A stretch of DNA of 64,000 nucleotides. Source: Voacanga thouarsii. Taxonomy: Eukaryota > Streptophyta > Magnoliopsida > Gentianales > Apocynaceae. The DNA is taken from assembly GCA_026120185.1 (NCBI GenBank), contig JANUWF010001479.1, positions 124,001 to 188,000 of the forward strand, given 5' to 3'. Each line of letters starts with the position of its first letter. Position 1 is the first letter of the stretch. This document shows positions 34,012 through 47,287 of the stretch, in pieces. The position numbers were made by a program, and so were the translations under genes. The notes under the pieces are model-generated. The model did no database searches. It was not told where the DNA came from and saw nothing but the letters and a program-made list of their open reading frames with translations.

Positions 34012-35780
34012 TGTGAGCCCATGGTCCAGAGGCTCTACTGGGCCTTTCGTTTTTTTGTGTTAATTAGCAATGGGTTCAGCCCTTATAGTTAGGGACTTAA
34101 TTAATGGGGGGAAAATTAAGAAGACTTGATAGCAATTTTGTAACTCTCTGACTGATTAAAAGTTCTGCCAGAACGTGGTTCTGATATTCATCGTTGTTCA
34201 TCTGTCAGAGACAGTTCAGAGAGGGTAGAAAGGCCAAGAGGAGGAGGCAAAGGAAGGGGAAGAGCTCGAGGCTTTGAATTTAGGTAATTCACGTTCCCCT
34301 TAAGCTTTTATTGAGGTTTAATTGATGTCTAGGGTTCTTGATTTTACTGTTCTGATTTGGGGGGAAATGTGGTGAATGATGTCCTGATGGGGATTGATTG
34401 GGATTGTAGGTGTGGAAGAGGTTGGTGGTGATAAGGGTGATCTGTGAGTAGGATTTCGGGTAAGGATTCTGACTTAACTGTGTTTTGATTTTCAACTAAT
34501 GGTTTGACTTTATGATCTTCTGTTTTTCAATCTGAAAGTTATGTTGGTATTCAATTGGATTGAGCATGGGAATAATTTGTTGTGATGTATGAGTTGCTTA
34601 TGATCAAGTAAGACTATATGATATGTACTTTACTTGTTCTTGTTCTGCATCGAATTTTGGTTGCAAAAATTCTGTTCGTTCGTCATCCTGTTTGGGGTTT
34701 GATCTTGGTAGGGATGATCCCTTATGTTACGTGTATCGGCCCTAGGCTTGGGGGATACAATACCTTGCCCAATTCTCTGTACTGGCCCTCCTCCTAACGG
34801 AATAAAATAGTTAGGAGACTGATATCAGTTAACCAAAGCTTCTCCCTAAACACGTGTCATGAATTCTGGGTCTGTTCAATTGATTTGAAAAGTTGGAAAT
34901 GGTGTAGTGAACTGTTATGGAAAAATGGTAGGGTAATGGTTGTGTTGTTCATTATTGGAGTGGCTGTGGATGATGAGCCTTGTTCTGTTTCTTTGTGCAT
35001 TTTGGCTTCTGATTCGTTCTGGTTTTATGTCATTTCTTTGGTCTCTGCTTTTTGTGCATTGTGCTCTGTTTTTTTGGCAGATTTAGTTTGAACAGGCGCC
35101 TGTTATTCAGTCCAACAGGCGTTAGTTGACATAGCTAAACAAGCACCGGTTTATCTCAGAATCGGATCCCTTTCGTTTTAGTAACAACAGGCGCTGTTTA
35201 CTCTTCCTAACGGGCACAGGTTGACTTTCTAATTCTGAATCTCTTCAGTTTGATCAAAGTTACCCTTGTTTGTTGTAATATTCCTTAGTGTGTGCTATAA
35301 GTGAGAAATATTTGAGCCTGAACTACAACCATATATTACCCTAACTAAGTCCACTGCTACTACTGTTTTAAAGTTCAATGATTTGCAAAACTATATCTAT
35401 GTAACTTGCTCAATCCCGGTTAAGTCATGATTCTTACTGAGCTAGTGAACTCACACCTTACTTATCATTTCAGGTTCTCAGTTGAACGAGGAAGAATTAA
35501 ACGGGTGGTTCGAAGAGGACCTAGAGTGACTAATTTGACGAGTTCATGTAACGTTCTCATTTATGATCTACTTTATGACATTGGAGTTTTAGTACGTTTG
35601 AAGTTATTCCAAGAGATTGGTTAAATCATTTTGCATTGTAACAGAATAATTATGAGTTTTGGCAATTTCAGTTATGACAGTGGAGTCTATTTTTTTTTTT
35701 GAAAAAAACTGTTCTGGTTCCGGGTTCGGTATCCTATTTCGGGATGCTGCCATGTCATCTCCCGGGTCCGGGGTGTGACA
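34012..35780 (+). mobile_element. Solo LTR inserted in the CACTA terminus
   Basis: It begins TGTGAGCCCATGG and ends CCGGGGTGTGACA. TGCAT flanks it exactly at 34007-34011 and 35781-35785. Removing it restores a continuous CACTA end (GTCACAATTTGCAT joined to GGTTTGTTGTAGTG), which supports both boundaries. Length is 1769 bp. The end sequence is like LTRs of chromovirus-type (Tekay/Del-like) gypsy elements. Short open frames inside are not supported as genes. Confidence 0.9.
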
Positions 35781-35799
35781 TGCATGGTTTGTTGTAGTG

Positions 35800-36554
35800 A
35801 ACACAGATGTTGGTAGACAAGAAGATATAAAAGTGAAAAAGAAATTTAAAAAGAAAATGTAAAAGAACGATCCAACTGCTAGAGCAAACACGAGATCTCT
35901 ATTAATATTTGGAGTTACAAATACCTCGAGTATCATATTTTAACGAGTCCATCCCAAATTCTGATGAAGATAATGACACTTCTAGTGATAATTGTGATGA
36001 AATATGTGATCCTTTTTAGTAATATTGTTTATTGTGATCAAATATGTTATTGTCTCCAAACAACATACTTTAAATGTTATTCATTTAATGTAGTTTAATT
36101 ATAAATATTTGAAATTGTTGATATATTTTATGATTTGTTGAATACATTAATTATGGTATATTTGTTTTAGGTGATTTTAGTTGTGAATGCATAAAAAAAT
36201 ATATATGACAACAGGCTAAATTCATTGCTAAAAAAAATAATTTTAAAAAATCAAGATTATTAGTGACCGACAATATTCAATAGCTAATTACTCACAACTT
36301 AAGCAACCAATAGTGAAAGATTGCTGATCGAAAATTCAGCAAATGAAACAGTTAGCGGTCGCTAAATAGTGAGCAATGTAGTTGTGCAAATTTTTAAATA
36401 TAATCATTTTTATTTTTACCAAAGTAAATTGGCAATTAGTAAAATATTAGTGACCACTTACAGTATGACTAGTGATCTTCAATCACTAAAATTATAATCA
36501 ATAACCAATTAGTGACCAATATTACAGTCGCAAATTACATTTTTTCTTGTAGTG
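35800..36554 (-). mobile_element. Second CACTA end
   Basis: On the minus strand it starts CACTACAAGAAAAAATG at 36554, a well-preserved CACTA terminal repeat. Clustered subterminal motifs follow (GGTCACTAAT, TAGCGACCGC, AGTGATTG) to about 36200. AAC follows both this end (36555-36557) and the end at 35799 (35800-35802). It may be a remnant into which the larger CACTA inserted, or a nested or duplicated end. Confidence 0.7.
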
Positions 36555-36557
36555 AAC

Positions 36558-37854
36558 TCCTAACGTAGTTTTAATTTCAGAAAGAGTGTGTGATTAGCAT
36601 ATTCTGAAAGAAATCAATCTTGCAAAATTAGAACAAGAAGAGAAAGAATATAATGTATTGTGAGTATGTTATAGTTATCGAAAAATAAAAATTTAAATTA
36701 ATATATTATTTTAAATTAAAGTGAAGTTTTGAATTGAGTAAAGTTTGTACCCAAGTAACTCATCTTTCACTCTTTTTTCTTCTTAATTCTTCTTTTTCTT
36801 CTTCAAGAGAAGATAATAGAGAGGACTTAGGTCTTGTTACCTTAACTACGTATTCAAAATTAATTAACTAATATTTATTGAATAATAAGATCTAATAATA
36901 GGTACGATTAAGTATTTAATAATTTCTGTATGTCTGATAATAAATTATTATTATTACTTAATTTACTAATATATATTGAAATCTTATTATAAAATTTAAG
37001 TGAAATAAAAGTTTTTTAAAAAATTTGAATATGTTATTTTTTTTAATCTAAATTATAATCAAATATAATATAAAAATAAATTATAATTAATACAATCTTC
37101 AAAATTATATTTTAAATTTAATATTTAAAATATTTAAACTTCAACTTTATCATATATTTCCTTACTCTTCCTATGGATTTGATCCTCATAGCCATTGGAA
37201 GACACTCAAAATTTCAATACCTTGGCGTCACAAAATGGTCCTCACACCCTCGTGTTAGTGTAGCCTAGTGTCGATTAATTTATATGAAAAATAACATTTC
37301 ATATTATAATATAGATGAAAGATGAATAGTGATCTTGTAGATTAAAAAATAAAAAAGAAAGTATAAGTAGACATACTTTCTATTGTTTTAGTTGAGTCGT
37401 ACGGCTAGTCTCATAAATTCTTAGTTTTGTAATTAAAAATTTTGGGCTGGATTTAAATATTTATTTGACTAAATTGAGATCAAATTGGGACGTTCCAAAA
37501 ATATTTCGGGGAAACGTGTAATTCTCATTAAATAAAAAGTGAAATTGAAATAAACAGTAAATAATAGGGACCAAAAATGTGATTTACTGAAAAGAAACGA
37601 AGCTGGTGGGACCCAAATCAAACCCTTCAGCTGAAAACACAGCACCAACAAACTAAAAAAAAAAGAATAATAATAAAAAAAGAAAGAAAAAAACAAACAT
37701 AGAATGAAGAAGGCGCATAGATATAGATCTGTGTCCGAGGCTTGTAGCTGAAGCCGAAGCCAGAGAAAAACCCCATAGCCAAAGAGGAAGTTCATACACC
37801 ATTATCATTCCTCAGAATTATCTACCTATTCTTGTATCTGGAAGTGCAGCGAAG
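36558..37854 (+). promoter_or_regulatory. Upstream region and 5' leader of the Yip1-family gene
   Basis: AT-rich DNA to about 37560 shows no gene. From about 37700 the sequence is less AT-rich (AAGGCGCATAGATATAG, CCGAAGCCAGAG), which fits a 5' untranslated leader just before the ATG at 37855. I cannot fix the transcription start. The 108-residue minus-strand frame here is not supported. Confidence 0.4.
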
Positions 37855-40800
37855 ATGATGTCAGGCAATTATACAGCGATTGATAACCAGAACGTTAGCG
37901 GATCTGTGCCGGTAATTTTTTGACTCCCAATCTCGTTTCCGTGTGCCGAATGAATTTTGCGTTTTCGTCTAGAATTATGTGTTTATTTTGGTATGTTTGG
38001 TATAGGCTGCGTCGGATCCACCTGCGCATGTCGCCGTCAAATTCACCGGTAATGGATTCACTATTGTGTCGTCGAACTCTTTTTTTTTTTTTTTAATTTC
38101 AATCAATTACTTGGATGAGTTTATATTGCAGATGATGGAATTTGATGTTTTAATTGGTTGTTTCAGACTCGAATTTGCAGACATTTCCACCTTCTGCTTC
38201 ACAAGGCAAGATCTCCGCTGGCTCTGGACCGCCTCGTGATGCTGATGGTATGTTTTGTATACCATGTGTAGATATATTTTGTTCTCTGTTTGATAATTTA
38301 TGATTTTATTGATATATATATATATCCTGTTTGTATATGATGCTTTCTATGAGAAACAATTAGTGCTGAAAGGTGGTGTGATTCCTGAAGAGATTTTTTT
38401 TTTTGGGTTGTTCTGGGGGACGGGGGGGTTGGTGGGGACTGGTTATTTAACCATTTGCTGTTTCACAAAGTGTCAAGGTTAGGCTAAGAGGAAAGTAATA
38501 AACCTGGAAAAAAAGGAGTATGAATTTTGTAAAAAGTTGAAACTAAACGATGGATTGCTGAATTTGATCTGAGATACCAAGATTTGATCTTTAGTTTTTG
38601 CTTGGGGATAAGTTCAGAAATGTAATTGCGGAAGTCATTGGTTGACAGGACAGACCAAGTGTAGTTATATTGAGAGGGAAAACCCTTGAGGAGTTTAGTA
38701 ATATTTGGGATATTCCAATCTAAGATAGGTTCACTAAAAACTTGAACAAATACTTGGGAGGTAATTGAACTTTTAGCTGCCTCAGTTTTCTAAAGTTGTT
38801 TTGCTCCTCTATGCTACAAAGAACATGAGATTCCAAGGAATAATATATCTTTTGAAAATTACTTTGCAAGGTAGATTGAAGGGCAGCCATCTCCAAACGT
38901 GATTCGTTCTTCTTAAATTTTGAGATATCAAGAAAGTTGTGACTTGGTTTTCCTCTCTACTATTATGTGCTTGACTATTCAAAGATCAATTGCTGTCCTG
39001 TTTGGTAATGTGGATTTCTGGGGGTGGGTGGGCATGTTACAGAGCAAGGATGTCCTGGGATTTGTCACTTAAATTGTTAATACTGTTAGCTGATTACTGT
39101 TCTTTTTTTTGTATCGTACGGTCCTGGGGTAATTTTGATATTGACGTCTTTCTTTTCTTTTTATTTATTTTCTTCTATTCTTTTGCATCCGGGGAGAAAT
39201 AATACACAATTGAATATGAGTAGGTTATTTAGGGTGTGCACTTGGATTGCAACTTTTTTGAGAAGAATTTGTTTTATTGAAAAAAGTTTGAATTATGAAA
39301 AAAAAAATAATGCGGTTCCAAGGAGAGAGAATATACTATTTTGTGAGTAGATGATAGTTCTCCAAAAATGAGAATTATTTAGATTGATTTTTTTTTTAAA
39401 AAAAATTGAATTGAAAAATTCAACTCAACCAAATTGCAGTCCAAGTTCACCCTTAAACTAGGGAGAAAAGGAGACTGTGGATTGAGGTTCTCCATGGCAT
39501 TGGGTTTAGTATGCTTTATACACTACAGCAGTAGAACTGTGATAGAGCCAGTGTTGTTAAAGCGCACTCAGGCATGTGCCTGAGGCGCAAGGTGCATTGG
39601 CACAAAGCTTAGGGCCTCAAAACCTTAGGCGCGCCCCAAATTAGCCAGGCGAGCGCCTCTTAGAAAAGGCTCAAGGTGCAAGGCACGGTTAAGGCACGCC
39701 TTTTGTGTCCCAAAGTAAATCAGATGTTTTTAAATGAAAAAAACGAGCGGAAGACAAAAAATTGGAAGATCAAAAGATGCAAATCAGTCCAACTACTAAA
39801 ATTATTGTCTTTGTCTTAGAAAACTAAAACTAACATTACTCAAGTTGAGGAAATTGTTCTTGGGAATTTAGAGGATTATGATGATTATAATTAGGCATTA
39901 TTGATTAGACTTTTTTTGTTGTTTTCATTAGACTATGCTATTTTTGATTATCTGTCATTATTATTATATTAGTTAAACTTCAACACCATAAGCAAGAAGT
40001 ATATATTATATATATAATGTTTTAGGCATTTAGTGTGCCTTTTGCAAAAAAGGCATGCGCCTTTTTGCACCTTGTGCCTCAAGGCTCTAGACCCCCCTTT
40101 GCACCTTTTTGTGCCTTGCACCATTAACAACACTGGATAGAGCAATTACTTGAAGCTGTCGTCTGTATTTATCCCCTTCTTATGTCCTCTACATGAATAT
40201 CCTAAAATAATTGAAGAAGTAGGGAGATAGTCGTTAAATATTGTTCAATGATATGTTAACGAACATTGCTGAACAACTGTAGTTGACTCTGTAAGATTTC
40301 TTTCGACCAAATTTCAATGTTTGGACATATTAAAGGGTATTTGGCAATCTCAAAAGCTTCCATAGATAGGCTTTGTTCATATTCTGGTGTGCCGTCCACT
40401 ATGAACGCATGATTCATTTTGAAGGTGAATGATCTCCACTCACCTCCTTTAATGTGTTTATAGTTGCAGAACATGCTTAGCAGTATGTTTGTCATATGTT
40501 CAAGAATCTAAGTGCTTTAGCAGTATGTTTGTTTGTTTTATGTTGTAGTGATTTGACTGGGTTTGTATCCTCCTGCACTTGCTTTTGTTATGACTGTATT
40601 TTTGTTTTGAATAATTCTTCTTATACAATGGACTTGATTTCCTTTTACTGTTGCAGATACATTCTCAAAGCCTGCTAATGGATCTGACAATAACCAGGAT
40701 AGTGGTTGGCTTCGGGCTTTCACAGTTGGTGCTTATAAGCCTTACTTTGACGTTGACACTTCTGATGTTTTGGAAAGAATTTTTGACTCGCTCTTTCCTT

Positions 40801-43113
40801 TTCGCGGAAATTTCAATGAGAAGACTGCAAACAACCCTGATTTGTATGTCATTCTTTTGTTGGATGGAGATAGCCAATCACATATCCTCTGGTTTTCTAT
40901 TTTTTCTCTGATTAAGATGCACATTATCCTGATCTACCTGCTTTCATAATTATTTCCTAGGTTAACTTGAAGTTATGTGTGTTGATGGGGGCTTCAAATT
41001 TTATTAATAATAATGATTCCATTCAGAACCTAGTCCTATTGGGATGAATGTGATTCTATAAGGATTCCGTAGTGTCAGTTTAATCTTCTTTTCACCAGCA
41101 AGAGGCGTCCATCAGTTGGAATGCATATGTAAAATCTGTGATTCCTTTCCTTCTGTGGAGTCCATATGAGACTTGAAGTTGCTTCACCTCAAGCCCTCTT
41201 TTTCACATGTTTTCTGACTATATGACCTCCCAGGGCTCCAAGCAATCTTCCAGATGCTGGGTGCTATAAATAACTCAAAAAGTGTTGAAAGGCAGAATAG
41301 TGCCAAGCCAGTATCTTGTACATTTTGGAAATGCAACCGCAGTTGAGTAGCTGTTGCTGTCACTGTCATAAATGAAAAACAGCTGAAGATTCTTGATATA
41401 CAAATTAGTTTTATGTAATTTCACAAAAATCATGGCTGCATGACACAGCGTTGAGATAATTTTCCTCTACAGACAAATGTTGTTTCACATCACTTTCAAA
41501 AGGATGGTGCGAGTAACATAATTATAACCTAAAATGGTGGTTGTGTAACTCTGTGCATTTGTTCTTACATTTTCAAAGAGATCTTTTAGATAATATGGAT
41601 GAACTGAGGCCAGCAATCACTGTTACATGATCAGGACCACTTAGACTAACTCAATGTAGTGGAAATTTCATATGGTATTAAATCTCGGTCATAAATTACT
41701 CATTCTTGCCGAATGTGGGACTTTTGCCCACTCACCGAAAGATAATGGGAAATATCTGTTCTTGAAATTTCTTTTCATATAACATTTTGTAATGAAAAGT
41801 AGGTACTAAACTTTTGCCCTACCCTTCTTGTCCCAAATTTCTTTCATTGTCGAAGTATTCTTTTCTGATCTCTAGTGCATGAAAACAAGTTCCTTTTTTA
41901 GGTGCAAGCAGGAAACTTATTGTAACTTCTTACATAATTCTTGAATTCACTATTTTCTTGATCTACTGGAATCATTAAAGTACCTTGTGATTGCAGGTAT
42001 GGACCCTTCTGGATATGCTCAACTTTAATATTTGTAGCGGCTTCAATTGGTACTTTTGTTACATTTTTGTCACACAAACTGCAGGATAAAGAATGGAACT
42101 ATGACATTAATTTGGTGACTTGGTCTGCTGGTGTGTTCTATGGCTATGCGACTATAGTTCCACTTTGCTTATATGTGATTCTCAAATATTTCTCTGCCCC
42201 AGCCGGTTTCGTCCAACTGTTATGTCTCTATGGCTACTCCCTGTTTGTCTTCATTCCTGCATTGGTAAGCTATGTAGTTCTCACATTACATCTAGAAGAA
42301 ATTTTTGGTGCGTGTTGTGGCAGAAGTGGATATTGTAGTTCTCAAAATTATATCGTGAAGCATGCTTAAGGATTGTAATGTTGTCAGCTGATGTAACAGC
42401 TAACTTCTTATTGTCTAGGAACAATTAGCGAGTAGGCCATGTCAACTTTAAATTGCAAATATTTTATCTATGTGAGTCAGTGACAGTTGATTTGTCAGTA
42501 TGTTAAGAGACTTACGGGCCAATCAATTGTTGAGATGGCATCTTTTGCATATCCAATATTTTCTGCAACAATGCACATTTTATTTTCTTTTAGATACCCT
42601 CATGTAGGCAACCTAATAATTCTGGAAAGGAAGGCTGATGCGAAGTCTATTGAAATGCATCTATTCTTAATGATTCTCTCAAACGATTTACAAAGCATTT
42701 GGAGTTGAGTGGTTCAAGCTCTAGTTCATTGAGTGTTGGAGCAGGAGTGTCTTTTTTTTTTGTTTCTTTTCTGTTGTTTTGGGGTGGGGGGTGGTTTGGG
42801 GAGTGTGCTTTCTGATTATTTATGGTAAACAGGAAGAAAAATTTGGTGCTGTTTTTGTTAAAATTATTTTTCTGCCCTGTAATCTGAGTCTCTTATTTGC
42901 CTGCAGTGTCTCTCGGTTGTTCCCATTGATATATTCAGATGGGTGGTTGCTGGTGTAGCCGGATTCATGTCTGCCACATTCGTTGCACTCAATCTTAAAA
43001 GCCACATTAACTCTGCTGGTGAAAGGTGGTTCTTAATTGTGGTTGGGATATTTTTGTTGCAATTGGCTCTTGCTGTGGTGTTAAGGCTCTACTTGTTCAC
43101 CGTCACAGTATGA
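37855..43113 (+). CDS. Yip1-domain membrane protein, YIPF1/2-like, six coding exons
   Basis: Exons are 37855-37911, 38006-38048, 38167-38247, 40657-40843, 41997-42264 and 42907-43113. All junctions are GT-AG and in phase, giving 280 residues. The N-terminal 115 residues are polar and cytosolic, with NPDLYGPFWI (residues 119-129) and GYSLFVFIP (202-210) as Yip1-family signatures. Five hydrophobic segments lie at about 126-147, 164-185, 195-217, 222-242 and 253-276, typical of the family, and length is usual. Yip1 proteins bind Rab GTPases and act in Golgi and trans-Golgi membrane traffic. Exon 4 uses GTATGT as donor, which restores GATTTG-TATGGA across the junction. A second ATG follows the first directly. 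Intron 3 (2.4 kb) holds a MITE. The gene looks intact. Confidence 0.92.
39549..40135. mobile_element. hAT-type MITE in intron 3 of the Yip1 gene
   Basis: Terminal inverted repeats CAGTGTTGTTAA (39549) and TTAACAACACTG (ending 40135) are perfect over 12 bp. The 8-bp target duplication GATAGAGC is exact at 39541-39548 and 40136-40143. Eight-base duplications point to the hAT superfamily. The 587-bp element has no coding capacity. Internal short repeats of GCGCC, GCACCTT and GAGGCGC are palindromic and fold back. Confidence 0.92.
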
Positions 43114-46100
43114 TCAAGGTTATAATAGCTTTTCGCTGCATCCTTTCCGTATGAAACTTGGATGCAAGTTCTCATTCAAAAGCTATTACATTCATTCATT
43201 TTTGATGATACGTATATGAGGTCATGTAACTACACATCTACGATCAGGCAAGGTTAGCATCGCATTCATTTTCGGGTATTTGCACGAGATAAATTGTAAG
43301 ATACTTGGATGTAATGATAGTATGTGGCCTTTTTAAAGAAAATTGCATATGGTAATTATAATATAAGCAGACTTCTGGAAATATAATTTACTCTCTTAAC
43401 AGGTTAATTCAATGGTAGCATGTGTTGTCTTTTGTGCAAACTTTATGAAATCCTTGTAAGGTTTCAAGAATCCGATGTAAAAGTCCTTCACCGATCTGAG
43501 GCAAAACCATAACTAGTTATGGTAACAGCCTTTCTCAGTTATGTTTGGGTTATTTGGTGAAGGATTTATCTATTATGCATGCTGGGGGCATATGTTCTTT
43601 TTACAGCGGCTGCTCTGGTAATTTAGTTCTTTAGGAATAGTAAATACTTTTCCCGCCTGTGGCATGCTTGTACATTCTAATATTTGTGAAATCACTTAAA
43701 TGAAAATATTTTATTTTATTATTTTTATCTTCAAATTTCACTTAAAGTATACACTGATTTACTTTTTTTTTGTGGGGGTTTTTAATACACTATATTATCT
43801 TTCAACCTATAATATTTCATATTTAACCTTGGCGATCGGTTCAAATACGTCCAGAAACATTAAAAAACAAACAAACAACAACATATGACCGCTTTCGATG
43901 TTCATTTAATTTTGGGTTTTGTTTTGAACATGTGACGCACGTTGAAATAAATTTTTAAGTCATGATCCAAATTTAAAAAAAAAAAAAAATAGATTTAAGA
44001 TCCAAGTTAAAGGGTTAATTTAAAATTTAAATTTAAATTATTAAATGTTGAATTTTAAAAACTGAAAGTTTGAATATTAAAATTTGAAAATTAAATTATG
44101 AATTTGAAGTTTGATTAATTATAATTTATAATAATATATACATTAAATATAACATTTTTAAAAATTAAGTATTTAAATAATTTATTTATACGTATGTTTA
44201 ATGTTAACTCTAAGAAACAGGTAAGGTTGATATAATTATTGTGAAATTGCAGAGACAAATCTATGGTTTTTGTCCATAATTCTTTCCCTATTGCACAGAA
44301 GAGCGATACTGATTGGGGGAAAAGGAAGAAAACAAAACTACATTAAAATTGAAGTCAAATTAGAATGATTTGTATGGATTTTGTCGGTTGATTGTTTCCC
44401 ACTCATTTCTAGCTGGGTGAAGAGAAGGATGATTATGACAAAGAGGTGCGGATCAACGCAACTATACTTGCAGGGAAAATCGGTTCTGGATTTAATTTAT
44501 TTTTGTATCTATAGATTTTGTGATCTTCAATCAATCATACAGCTAATTTTCTAGGTTTAGTGATGTAGTTGACTTGTGATACAAGCAAAGATTCGAGTTG
44601 TTAGAGGTAGGTGGTGAGTTACTTTCGATTTTAAAAGTTACTTTCTCATTTCAAAATACTTATTTATAAAATTATATATACACAGATTAAGAGTGTTAAT
44701 ATTCAATTTCGATAAAGTTTTTATTCTACCCATATTAAAAACACGACAACTATTGGTTGGTGAAAATTTTCAAGAATAAGAAAAAAAAAGAGTTTTGAAA
44801 AGTTGTGTAATTTACTTAAAATAAATGGGAGTAAAATAGAAAAAAAATTACTTATTAATTCTAAAAAATATATATAAATATTTATTTTTAAAAAAATTAT
44901 ATACATTTATTTTGAAACGAAAGAAATATATTTTAAAAAATTATCATAACATTGCCATTATCATATATTGAGAAGGGAATGAAAATGAAATGCCACAATT
45001 TAACTTATAAGGAGTGTCTTCAATTTTTTATTTTTTCTTTTGAAAGGAATATTAAGTTGTAACTATTCAGTTATCATTGTAACTATTAGTAATAGTTTTT
45101 ACTAATAATTTGTATTAAAATATATGCACGCCTAATATTTATATTAAACATACACACTAATCAAAGCAATTACTTCACATTAACAGGGGAGGAGCCCTTT
45201 TCAATCAATTTCCCGTCTTGCCTGTGGAAAGTTGGGCTGGAAATTGCAATCCATATCGAATTATTGCTCACTAAATTTGTCAATCAACGAACATGACTCA
45301 ATTTCCCTCAAAGGTAAAAAAGAGATGGCTCATAACTGAAATAATTTATAGTAGTTAATTATGAATCCTTTTGACAAAAAATAAAACAACTGACAATATA
45401 TATATATACTTTTAAATCATAGCATAAAGAAAATAAACAACTCAAATGTGCTTATATATGCTTTCTCATAAATAAAAAAGTGTTTTGTATTTTCTTCGAA
45501 TTTTTACTAACTTCAATAATATTCGAGATTTTATTTTTTAATCTTTTAGTATTTAATTATTAAAAATTCAATTAATAAAAACGTCATTAACCTAATCTCT
45601 TGAGACTAACTATCTAAACAGTTAATCCGTGAAGAAAGAGATGGAGTTTGTGCACGAAAGAGGTCTGCTCTGCTTATTACCTCTTGTGTCAAACAACTCA
45701 ACTAGGAAGTACTGAACATTTCATTATAATAATATCTATATTTTGAAGCATAATGTCACAAGATCTTATAATAAAGAGAGACATAGAGAGAGATTTGCTG
45801 CAAACAAAGACAACAATATGCATTAACTTATTACCACTATGCAACAATGCTTCCACAAACGAATACAGAAGAAGAAACAAAAGGGTGCAAAATTTGCACA
45901 ATGGAAGCACAACTCCAATAAAGGCGAAGATGCCTTCTATGAAAAGTTAAAAATGCTCTTTCTTCAAGACGCAGTAACCCTAGTTCAAGGAAGTGAAATA
46001 CAATACAATTAGTTGACAAATTTGCCATGTTCATAAAGCAAGAGTTTAACTTGAGATGGACTATACAAGAGTGCGAAATGCAGAGAGAGAGAGAGAAACT

Positions 46101-47190
46101 ACATTAGAGTCAAACCTTAGATCCTGAATTTGAGGTTTGTGGGGACTGAACAGTAAGCTACGGCGCTTATGTAAGTTTCCATTGGCTAAGAAAATTCCAC
46201 GGGTTTTAGGCATTGGTTTTGTCCTGATGAGATCAGCAAATTGTCATGCTTCCATACCGGTGTTACTCTTTAAGCTTTAACGAGTCATACTAGCTTGTTG
46301 TGGTTATTCTGAAGCTGATGAGAAAGGGCGTTTTACCAAAATGGTGACTTTTTAAAGGGGAAACGACCCCCCCCCCCCCCCCCCTCTCATTTCTGCAATA
46401 ACTTGTTTGACTGAATTTGCTGATTACCATGGTATCCATAAATCCCGGGCTGTGTAAGTTGCATAGAGAAGCTACATGGTTATTTGAAAATTTAAATTAA
46501 AATATATATATATATTCAAAGAGTGTATAAATAATATGTATTTTTATTAAATTTTATTATAAAAAGTCGCAGTTTTGCTTTGTAAACTTTTGTTCATAAG
46601 ATTATTTCTTATGTTCATGAATTCCCTCAAATTAGACATCCCTGACATCTATACACAAATGGAATCAAGCAGACAAAATTCAAAGGAAATAGCAAAAAAA
46701 AAAAAAAAAGCGTCTCACACGGATCGGAGTTTAATAGTAATATAAGTAATTTTTTTTCTATTAATCAGTGAAAATTAAATTTGAATAAATAATCTACTTA
46801 AAAAAAAAAATTCAATGACAGCCACGTTGATCGAGTAGTACTAAATATTCAAATGAATAACCAAACAAAATCAGTGTAATTCATGTTTCCAATCACTTTC
46901 GCTTTAATTTCTTTGTTCAGCAGTTGCTTCCTGTTTCTAGTCAAAATTAGCAGTTCAGCACAGGCAAACAAAAGCACCTTCCCCTTTGCAACAAATCAAT
47001 GGCATCTTTTGAGTCCTTAGTTGTCTCAACTTTTCTCGGTGAAGTTTTGGAAAATAGAAAAAATTAGAAGCAAAAGTTGGATCCCTTTTAATACTTGCTT
47101 CCACAAGAAGTTCAACTTCCTTCCATTTCTCATTACTAACCCTTTTCTCCATTTTAGCTTGCTAGCTCATTCTCCCCTCTCACTCTCTGT
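43114..47190. other. Intergenic region, no gene recognised
   Basis: The first 600 bp probably contain the 3' untranslated part of the Yip1 gene. The rest is AT-rich (notably 43700-45150). A run of 18 C lies at 46367-46384 and a short GA repeat near 46083. Open frames of 60-70 residues occur on both strands, but none shows a domain, signal or conserved pattern that I recognise. Confidence 0.5.
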
Positions 47191-47214
47191 CCCTCCCTCC
47201 CTCCCTCCCTCCCT
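47191..47214. repeat. (CCCT)n tract upstream of the CLE gene
   Basis: Six CCCT units lie 75-100 bp before the CLE start codon, followed by CTATACATATATAC, which could be a TATA-type element. Pyrimidine tracts near start sites are common in plant promoters and leaders. Any regulatory role here is inference. Confidence 0.6.
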
Positions 47215-47287
47215 CTATACATATATACATATACATACAGAGACGCCAATCAACAGCCTTCTATAATCTGCTGCAGATAGCGGAGTC

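Larger units (their letters stand above)
26041..35799 (-). mobile_element. Decayed CACTA (En/Spm) DNA transposon
   Basis: The 5' terminus on the minus strand is CACTACAACAAACC at 35799, split after about 19 bp by the solo LTR at 34012-35780. It continues at 34011-33630 with subterminal repeats (variants of GGTCAC and AGCGATTG). Internally it carries decayed Tnp2-type transposase and a second transposase-related gene, both minus strand. The 3' end is lost where the gypsy palindrome abuts at 26040. Confidence 0.8.

Noticed and set aside
40538..40924. Overlapping minus-strand frames in the Yip1 locus
   Set aside because: They are antisense to exon 4, which is supported by phase-consistent splice sites and Yip1 similarity.
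45698..46034. Small frames on both strands near 45.7-46.0 kb, considered as a possible secreted peptide
   Set aside because: No consistent signal peptide plus cleavage pattern and no conserved peptide motif, unlike the CLE gene at 47288.
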